Shown in pieces: positions 1-4,755 of a stretch of DNA of 5,801 bases. Below the pieces are notes generated by a model, which worked only from the letters and a program-made list of their open reading frames with translations, ran no database searches and was not told the DNA's origin. Each line of letters begins with the position of its first letter. Positions within the stretch are counted from its first letter, which is position 1. The stretch lies in contig CALZJL010000083.1 of the NCBI GenBank assembly GCA_945787625.1, positions 1-5,801 of the forward strand. The letters run 5' to 3'. This DNA is from an uncultured Prevotellaceae bacterium. Its GTDB lineage: Bacteria > Bacteroidota > Bacteroidia > Bacteroidales > Bacteroidaceae. The position numbers and the translations under genes are program-made.

Positions 1-3
1 TCT

Positions 4-40
4 GCGCTCGGCAGAGCAAGCAAGCTTCCTCTGCTCTCGC
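4..40. repeat. Imperfect inverted repeat (dyad) upstream of the PAP2 leader
   Basis: GCAGAG at 11-16 pairs with CTCTGC at 29-34, and AAGC at 18-21 pairs with GCTT at 24-27, with one C/C mismatch between the two stems. The outer arms GCG (4-6) and CGC (38-40) add three more pairs across an unpaired patch. A tiny second dyad, AACG-AAAA-CGTT (43-54), follows. No T-tract follows on either strand, so it is a poor intrinsic terminator. It could be an operator, a transcript-end processing site, or the remnant of a dispersed palindromic element. Elements beginning with a similar CTCGGCA...TGCTCTCGC frame seem familiar upstream of Prevotella-type genes, but that is memory, not a search. The structure is seen directly; the role is unknown. 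Confidence 0.45.
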
Positions 41-68
41 TTAACGAAAACGTTCACAAACACATTAC

Positions 69-166
69 AACCTAAAAACCTTATAACCTCACAAAACAAC
101 CTTATAACCTCAGAAATAACCTCAAAACCTAAAAACCTTATAACCTCATAACCTTACAAATAACCT
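69..166 (+). repeat. Period-8 AACCT repeat leader, nearly free of G
   Basis: The word AACCT starts at 69, 77, 85, 98, 106, 118, 126, 134, 142, 150 and 162. Seven of the ten steps are exactly 8 bp; the others are 12 or 13. Longer copies are nested within it: a perfect 23-bp direct repeat at 69-91 and 126-148, a 15-bp unit at 77-91, 98-112 and 134-148, and a 14-bp unit at 114-127 and 158-171. From 53 to 177 the plus strand has a single G (113). The array ends just before the PAP2 start codon at 176, so much of it may be an unstructured 5' leader. Its copy number could vary by strand slippage. Function is unknown. Confidence 0.8.
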
Positions 167-175
167 CAAAAAACC

Positions 176-1102
176 ATGTCCCTAAACTATCTTTTGTGGC
201 TCCAGAGGCTGAGAGAGTCGTCGGGCGATGTATTGTCGCCGGTGCTGATGTGGGTGTCAGACATAATGGTCGGCTTGGTGCCGGTATGTGTCGTGGCGTT
301 TGTGTATCTGTGTGTCAGCAAACGCTGGGGATACTATATCATGGCTTCGGTTTTTGCCGCTACGACGGTCAACCAGTGTCTGAAAAACACGTTTTGCGTG
401 TATCGGCCTTGGATTAGGTGTTCGGAGATTCAGCCTTATGCTGACAGTGCGCTGAAGGCTACGGGGTATTCGTTCCCAAGCGGCCACGCGAGTACGGCGG
501 CATCGTTTTTCGGTGCTTTTGCCAGTATGCTCAGGCAGCGGAGGTGGGCTGTGTGGGCGTGCGCAGTGTGTGCCTTAGTAGTATGTTTCAGCCGCAACTA
601 CCTTGGCGTTCATACTCCTGAGGATGTTCTGACGGGGATTGTCGAGGGGCTGGCTGCGGTATGGATAGTGGATCGCTACGTCAGGGTAAGGCGTGATGGC
701 AGGCGCGATGCTGCTGCGGTAGTGATGGGGCTGGTCGCAGTGGGGGCTGTCCTGGCATACGCTACTCTCAAGCCCTACCCTATTGACTTGGCTGCTGACG
801 GTTCGATATTGGTTGACCCTATGCTGATGATTACGGACTGCTATGTGACTGCGGGGCTGATGACGGGGTTCCTGACGGGGTGGTATGTGGAGAAGCATTA
901 TATCTGTATGCCTCAAGACAGGCCTTGGTGGAAATACCTCTGGCGCATAGCTCTGGCTGTGACGCTAATCTTGATACACAGTTATCTTTTCGTACCTGTA
1001 CTGCACTCTATGCTCGGCGATGACTGGGGGGCATTTGTGCAATGTCTCATAATGGTGTGGATTGTCACCATCGTGGTGCCCTACTATGCCTCTTTAGGGT
1101 AG
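176..1102 (+). CDS. PAP2-family membrane phosphatase (phosphatidic acid phosphatase type 2)
   Basis: This is an integral-membrane phosphatase of 308 residues. All three catalytic motifs of the PAP2 superfamily are intact: K-x6-RP (K70 to R77-P78), PSGH (P101-H104), and SR-x5-H-x3-D (S139-R140, H146, D150). H146 would be the nucleophile of the phospho-histidine intermediate, H104 the acid/base. Hydrophobic segments lie near 25-47, 52-68, 105-118, 124-138, 152-168, 180-197, 222-236, 257-275 and 286-304, so there are extra helices after the catalytic core. Family members remove phosphate from lipid substrates such as phosphatidate, undecaprenyl pyrophosphate or lipid A, usually on the periplasmic face; the substrate cannot be read here. 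The start is supported by the N-terminus, whose LLWLQRLRESSG pattern resembles Bacteroidetes relatives. There is no Shine-Dalgarno sequence; the ATG follows an A-rich, G-poor leader. Codon use is richer in GGG and TGT than in the two downstream genes. A Pho-box-like array begins just after its stop, but none is seen before it. Confidence 0.93.
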   Translation: MSLNYLLWLQRLRESSGDVLSPVLMWVSDIMVGLVPVCVVAFVYLCVSKRWGYYIMASVFAATTVNQCLKNTFCVYRPWIRCSEIQPYADSALKATGYSFPSGHASTAASFFGAFASMLRQRRWAVWACAVCALVVCFSRNYLGVHTPEDVLTGIVEGLAAVWIVDRYVRVRRDGRRDAAAVVMGLVAVGAVLAYATLKPYPIDLAADGSILVDPMLMITDCYVTAGLMTGFLTGWYVEKHYICMPQDRPWWKYLWRIALAVTLILIHSYLFVPVLHSMLGDDWGAFVQCLIMVWIVTIVVPYYASLG

Positions 1103-1112
1103 AGTAACAGGA

Positions 1113-1141
1113 TTGTAATATCTCTGTCACACTCCTGTAAT
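1113..1141 (+). promoter_or_regulatory. Pho-box-like array of 11-bp-spaced PhoB half-sites
   Basis: Three direct heptamers have starts exactly 11 bp apart: TTGTAAT (1113-1119), CTGTCAC (1124-1130) and CTGTAAT (1135-1141), each separated by 4 nt. The E. coli Pho box is two CTGTCAT-like heptamers separated by a 4-bp A/T-rich spacer, the arrangement bound by a PhoB dimer. The last two repeats match CTGTCAT at 12 of 14 positions. The spacers here (ATCT, ACTC) are less A/T-rich than the consensus. A degenerate fourth copy, GAGTAAC (1102-1108), keeps the phase. The array lies upstream of a phosphate-type porin and a phosphate transporter, which fits the pho regulon. That the local PhoB reads this sequence is inference. 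Confidence 0.7.
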
Positions 1142-1155
1142 ACGGAGTCCGTATT
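1139..1155. repeat. Palindrome overlapping the last Pho half-site and the -7 element
   Basis: AATACGGA (1139-1146) and TCCGTATT (1148-1155) are perfect 8-bp inverted arms around one central G. In RNA this gives a 7-bp stem with an AGT loop, followed by TTT (1156-1158). It could be a weak intrinsic terminator for the PAP2 transcript. Because it covers the end of the Pho-like array and the beginning of the putative -7 element, it could instead be a repressor operator. Confidence 0.5.
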
Positions 1156-1159
1156 TTTG
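1152..1159 (+). promoter_or_regulatory. Bacteroidetes -7 promoter element (TATTTTTG) for the porin-PiT unit
   Basis: TATTTTTG matches the Bacteroidetes sigma-ABfr -7 consensus TAnnTTTG at every fixed position. It lies 10 nt after the end of the last Pho-like heptamer (1141), the spacing at which PhoB boxes replace the upstream promoter element in E. coli. No TTTG is present about 19-21 nt upstream, where the -33 element would be expected, which suits an activator-dependent promoter. Transcription would start at roughly 1162-1167, giving a leader of about 40-45 nt before the porin ATG. Confidence 0.6.
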
Positions 1160-1200
1160 CAACGTCAATACATAGGTAGTGTATTGGCGTTGTAACTTTT
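1157..1200 (+). terminator. 16-bp stem-loop before the porin: PAP2 terminator or leader structure
   Basis: Positions 1157-1172 pair with 1180-1195 over 16 consecutive pairs. Only two are G-U wobbles (1159/1193 and 1165/1187). The 7-nt loop is TAGGTAG (1173-1179) and CTTTTA follows. On a transcript reading through from PAP2 it would form a full hairpin plus short U-tract, i.e. a plausible intrinsic terminator. A transcript begun at the putative Pho promoter would start inside the left arm, leaving a shorter 5'-terminal hairpin of about 7-12 pairs only some 12 nt from the porin start codon. The dyad is certain; which role applies is inference. Confidence 0.6.
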
Positions 1201-1207
1201 ATATGAT

Positions 1208-2362
1208 ATGAGACGAGAAAAAGCAGAGAAATTCATTAGGATTTACAATTGGTGTAGGCTACTTTTCCTGATAGCCTTGCTTACTTTCATCTACATCGGA
1301 GCGGCGTTTGCACAGGAGTCGGAGGACGACCGCGTGTATCTCCTCGAAGAAAAGATGGAGAAATGGCTACAGAAGAGCCGCTACGCGCCGCAACTGCATG
1401 GCATACTGCGTGGAAAATATGAGTATCAGCCGCAGATGGGGGCTTCGCGTTTTGAGGTGCGCAATGCGCGTATCTCTGTGAGCGGACAGCTCCCCCTGGC
1501 GTCGGAGTATAAGGCTGAGATTGACCTCTGCGATGAGTCGCAGATAAAGATGAAGGACGCATGGGTGAGAATCACTCCGACAAAGAACCTCCGCCTTACG
1601 ATAGGACAGCAGCGTATGCCGTTCTCCATTGATGCTCACCGCAATCCCTCGGCTCAGTATTTTGCCAACCGTTCGTTTATTGCCAAGCAGGTCGGCAACA
1701 TGCGCGACGTGGGTTTTCAGATAGGATATGATTTCACCGGTAAGGACAAGAGGAAGATTCTCTCGCTCGACGCCGGTGTGTTCAATGGCAGCAACCTGGA
1801 GGGACAGAAATCGGCGTGGTTCAAGTCGCCGGGCTACTCTGCGCGCATACAGTACTTTCCCATCAAGGGTCTGGCTGTCATACCCAGCGTGCAGCACCAG
1901 AAGATAGCCGACCACAAGGCTTCGTACACTTCGCTGGACTTCGGCTCATACTACGAATACCGCGGCTGGCACATTGAGGCTGAGTATCTGCACAAGTTTT
2001 ACGCTCACGATGCTTTCAGCGACTGCAATGCTGTAGATGCGATGCTCATCTACAGGCAGAAGCTGCCGTTCAAGAAGAGCCTCATCGAATATGTCTCATA
2101 TCTGGGGCGTTACGACTATATGGGCGACCACTCTTCGGGCAAGGACGGCTTTGAGACAAATTACGAGGGTATGGCTTCGCAGAGACTCGTGCTGACTGAT
2201 GCCGAGCGTCACCGCATGACCGCAGGGCTGACCTTTGCCGTACGCAATCCGTATTTCCCCACACACTTGCGCCTCAACTACGAGAAATACTGGTACACTC
2301 ATGGCGGTGCCAAGGAGAGTGAGCAAGACAAGATTGTCTGCGAGCTGATGGTATCATTCTAA
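1208..2362 (+). CDS. Outer-membrane porin, phosphate-selective O/P type
   Basis: This 384-residue protein is predicted to be an outer-membrane beta-barrel channel. A basic N-terminus (residues 1-17) is followed by a hydrophobic core (18-34) and an AFA cleavage site, giving a mature start near Q36. After a short charged helix (about 40-58) come many alternating amphipathic segments typical of beta strands. The stretch about 100-175, with KDAWVRI, LTIGQQRMPFS and NMRDVGFQIGYDF, resembles the phosphate-selective porin O/P family of Bacteroidetes and Pseudomonas OprP/OprO. The last residue is F384 after alternating hydrophobics, the usual beta-barrel assembly signal. Family members pass phosphate, polyphosphate or other anions, and selectivity cannot be read from sequence; the Pho-box-like array upstream and the PiT gene 77 nt downstream favour phosphate. 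No Shine-Dalgarno sequence precedes the ATG. The signal peptide that follows supports this start. Confidence 0.85.
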   Translation: MRREKAEKFIRIYNWCRLLFLIALLTFIYIGAAFAQESEDDRVYLLEEKMEKWLQKSRYAPQLHGILRGKYEYQPQMGASRFEVRNARISVSGQLPLASEYKAEIDLCDESQIKMKDAWVRITPTKNLRLTIGQQRMPFSIDAHRNPSAQYFANRSFIAKQVGNMRDVGFQIGYDFTGKDKRKILSLDAGVFNGSNLEGQKSAWFKSPGYSARIQYFPIKGLAVIPSVQHQKIADHKASYTSLDFGSYYEYRGWHIEAEYLHKFYAHDAFSDCNAVDAMLIYRQKLPFKKSLIEYVSYLGRYDYMGDHSSGKDGFETNYEGMASQRLVLTDAERHRMTAGLTFAVRNPYFPTHLRLNYEKYWYTHGGAKESEQDKIVCELMVSF

Positions 2363-2390
2363 GTCAGGCAAGGTTTAGATTTCATGGGCT

Positions 2391-2425
2391 ATTTGTTGTT
2401 TAGTTTTTTAGTTTCGCAAACAAAT
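2391..2425. repeat. Short repeats in the porin-PiT spacer
   Basis: The 77-nt spacer between the porin and PiT (2363-2439) is A/T-rich. It contains a perfect tandem of TTTAGTTT (2399-2406 and 2407-2414), flanked by 7-bp inverted arms ATTTGTT (2391-2397) and AACAAAT (2419-2425). Neither a Pho-box-like repeat nor a TAnnTTTG element with a -33 TTTG partner is visible. The simplest reading is co-transcription of PiT with the porin. The repeats may be chance in A/T-rich DNA, or a weak processing or translation-control structure. Confidence 0.3.
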
Positions 2426-2439
2426 ATTAGAGATCAGTT

Positions 2440-4755
2440 ATGAATACATTGTTTCTCGGGATAGTAATATTCCTCATTGTTTTGGCGGTGTTCGACCTCG
2501 TGGTGGGTGTGAGCAATGATGCCGTCAATTTCCTTAATTCTGCCATCGGAGCAAAGGTGGCGAGGTTCAAGACCATAGTACTCGTAGCCGCCGTCGGTGT
2601 ATTTGCCGGTGCTGCGATGAGCAACGGCATGATGGACGTGGCGCGTCATGGCATCATGACTCCGGAGTACTTCTCGTTTTACGACGTGATGTGCGTCTTC
2701 CTCGCTGTCATGGTCACCGATGTCATCTTGCTCGACATTTTCAACACTCTCGGTATGCCGACGTCAACTACGGTGAGCATGGTCTTCGAGCTGCTCGGAG
2801 GTGCCTTTGCCATTGCGCTGATAAAGATTGCGAGTGGTGTAACTGACGAGGTTGGCATACCTCTGACGCTCGGTGACCTGCTCAACACGGAGAAGGCTCT
2901 GAGCGTGATACTCGGTATCTTCCTCAGCGTGGCGATAGCCTTCGTGATTGGCTCTGTGGTACAATGGGTGGCACGCATGGTCTTCAGCTTTACCTATCGT
3001 GTAAACGGCACGAGCACGAGTGCCGATGACCTCCGCAACGACAAGCAGCCCGGTCTGCTGTCGTCGGCTCTCAAAATAGGGGTGTTTGGCGGCATAGCTG
3101 TGACGAGCATAATATGGTTTCTCCTCATCAACGGTCTGAAGAGTTCGAGCATTATGACCCCTGAGCTCAAGGAGGCTATCAACGAGAACACCACTCTCAT
3201 CATCGTAGGTGGCACCATTTTCTTCTCGTTCATAATGACGGTGCTCAGCTCATTTAAGCTCCCTGTGCTGAAATTCGTGGTTCTGCTGGGCACCTTCGCC
3301 CTCGCCATGGCTTTTGCCGGCAACGACCTCGTCAACTTTGTTGGTGTGCCTCTCACTGGTCTTGATGCTTACAACGACTTCACTGCCAATGGTGGCTCGG
3401 ACGCTTCGGGCTACATGATGAAATCGCTCATGGGCAGCGCGCAGACCCCAGTGCTCTATCTCGTGATAGCTGGAGTGATAATGGTGTTGGCACTCATTTT
3501 CTCAAAGAAAGCGCAAAACGTGGTCAAGACCTCTGTCGATCTCTCGCGTCAGGACGAGGGCGATGAGATGTTTGGCTCAAGCGCAGTAGCAAGAATCATC
3601 GTGCGCAACACTCAGAAGGCTGCACAGGCTGTCGCTGCCATCATACCAAGACCACTGAGCCGCTGGGTCGACTCGCGCTTCAACCAGGATGCCGCTGTAC
3701 TGCCTGAGGGTGCTGCCTTCGACCAGATACGCGCCTCTGTCAACCTCGTGCTGGCCGGTCTGCTCGTAGCCATCGGTACGAGCATGAAGCTACCGCTCTC
3801 TACGACATACGTCACCTTTATGGTAGCCATGGGCAGCTCGCTCGCCGACAGGGCTTGGAGCCGCGAGAGCGCGGTGTTCCGCATCACTGGAGTGCTGAGT
3901 GTGATCGGTGGCTGGTTCATCACTGCTGGCGCAGCGTTCATCGTCTGCTATCTCATCACGAACATTCTCGTGTTTGGCTCGTTCGTAGCGATGATCGCTG
4001 CCGTAGTCATAGCCGTTGTCCTGCTGGTACGCAGCAACCTCAAGTATAAGGGCGAGGCTGAGAAGACCAAGAGCGACTTGCTCTTTGCACAGCTCTGCCG
4101 CAGCCACAATAAGATAGAGAGCTGGCAGCTGCTCAAGATGCACGTCAACGAGAACACTGCCACACAGTTGCAATTCGCTTCCGAATGTTTCCGCAAGATT
4201 ACCGATGCCTTCCTCCATGAGGAATACCGTCCGCTCAAGCAGGCTACACACGAGATTGAGACGGCTCGCAAGCAGCTCAAGCGGCAACGTCGGCGCGAGA
4301 TAATCGGACTGAGGAAGATAGACTCCATCATGGCACTGGAGAAGAATACATGGTTCTTCCTCACAAACAGCTCGATGGAGCAGATGCTGTACTGTCTAAA
4401 ACGCATCAACGACCCTTGCCGCGAGCATATTGGCAACAATTTCTCGCCCGTAGATACGGACTTCAGCTACTCGTTTGTGAGCCTTCAGACTCAGATAACA
4501 GACTTGCTGCACAGTGCAGAGCACGCCATCTCTAACGGTACGCTCGACTCTCAGGCTGCCGACACGCTCAGACGCGAGGCTGAGGTGCTCCAGCGCAGCA
4601 TATCTGCCTATCATAAAAGAGTCATTGACTCAATGCAGCACAACAACGTGAACATCGAGTCAACGACCACCTGTCTCAACATGCTTCAGGAGACCACGCA
4701 GATGCTCAGCTGCCTGCGCCACATGCTCCGCGGCATAGTCAAGTTTCTAAATTAG
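2440..4755 (+). CDS. PiT-family inorganic phosphate transporter with C-terminal PhoU-like domain
   Basis: This 771-residue inner-membrane protein is predicted to import inorganic phosphate by ion symport. The two inverted PiT repeats are clear: GVSNDAVNF (23-31) is echoed by FAGNDLVNF (292-300), and PTSTT (107-111) by PLSTT (452-456). Hydrophobic helices fill about 5-180, 210-295, 335-354 and 430-530, with polar loops at about 186-210 and 355-428. From about 535 to the end the protein is soluble, charged and helical (KRQRRREIIGLRKIDSIMALE, about 614-634), resembling a PhoU/DUF47-like regulatory domain. In many bacteria that domain is a separate protein encoded beside PiT; the long fused form is, to my knowledge, usual in Bacteroidetes. 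The PhoU-like domain would have to be cytoplasmic. It is probably co-transcribed with the porin under the Pho-like promoter. Its stop codon overlaps that of the convergent gene by 2 bases, and its likely terminator lies 66 nt further on. An alternative substrate such as sulfate is possible but less likely given the context. Confidence 0.94.
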   Translation: MNTLFLGIVIFLIVLAVFDLVVGVSNDAVNFLNSAIGAKVARFKTIVLVAAVGVFAGAAMSNGMMDVARHGIMTPEYFSFYDVMCVFLAVMVTDVILLDIFNTLGMPTSTTVSMVFELLGGAFAIALIKIASGVTDEVGIPLTLGDLLNTEKALSVILGIFLSVAIAFVIGSVVQWVARMVFSFTYRVNGTSTSADDLRNDKQPGLLSSALKIGVFGGIAVTSIIWFLLINGLKSSSIMTPELKEAINENTTLIIVGGTIFFSFIMTVLSSFKLPVLKFVVLLGTFALAMAFAGNDLVNFVGVPLTGLDAYNDFTANGGSDASGYMMKSLMGSAQTPVLYLVIAGVIMVLALIFSKKAQNVVKTSVDLSRQDEGDEMFGSSAVARIIVRNTQKAAQAVAAIIPRPLSRWVDSRFNQDAAVLPEGAAFDQIRASVNLVLAGLLVAIGTSMKLPLSTTYVTFMVAMGSSLADRAWSRESAVFRITGVLSVIGGWFITAGAAFIVCYLITNILVFGSFVAMIAAVVIAVVLLVRSNLKYKGEAEKTKSDLLFAQLCRSHNKIESWQLLKMHVNENTATQLQFASECFRKITDAFLHEEYRPLKQATHEIETARKQLKRQRRREIIGLRKIDSIMALEKNTWFFLTNSSMEQMLYCLKRINDPCREHIGNNFSPVDTDFSYSFVSLQTQITDLLHSAEHAISNGTLDSQAADTLRREAEVLQRSISAYHKRVIDSMQHNNVNIESTTTCLNMLQETTQMLSCLRHMLRGIVKFLN

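Noticed and set aside
69..175. CRISPR array or telomere-like repeat
   Set aside because: The repeats are 8 bp with no unique spacers of constant length, there are no cas genes, and the unit is irregular. They fit a simple-sequence leader better.
1..175. Pho box or TAnnTTTG promoter before PAP2
   Set aside because: No pair of CTGTCAT-like heptamers at 11-bp spacing and no TAnnTTTG word was found on the plus strand. The promoter is either unusual or lies outside the window.
1203..1211. Two-codon upstream frame ATG-ATA-TGA overlapping the porin start
   Set aside because: It could couple initiation, but it arises simply from the ATATGATATGA string and has no supporting ribosome-binding signal.
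1367..1915. 182-codon open frame on the minus strand within the porin
   Set aside because: It is antisense to a gene with clear signal peptide and barrel features. Its composition follows from the codon use of the porin and no motif is seen.
2363..2439. Independent promoter for PiT
   Set aside because: TAGTTTCG (2409-2416) and TAGATTTC (2376-2383) each miss the TAnnTTTG consensus, and neither has a properly spaced -33 TTTG, so a separate promoter is not supported.
2700..2730. CTGTCAT-like word in the PiT coding region
   Set aside because: It is a lone heptamer without an 11-bp partner, lies within codons, and can be expected by chance.
3790..4439. Two overlapping minus-strand open frames of 165 and 163 codons within PiT
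   Set aside because: Both are antisense shadows of a well-supported gene. They are rich in Ser, Arg and Cys without recognisable domains or starts.
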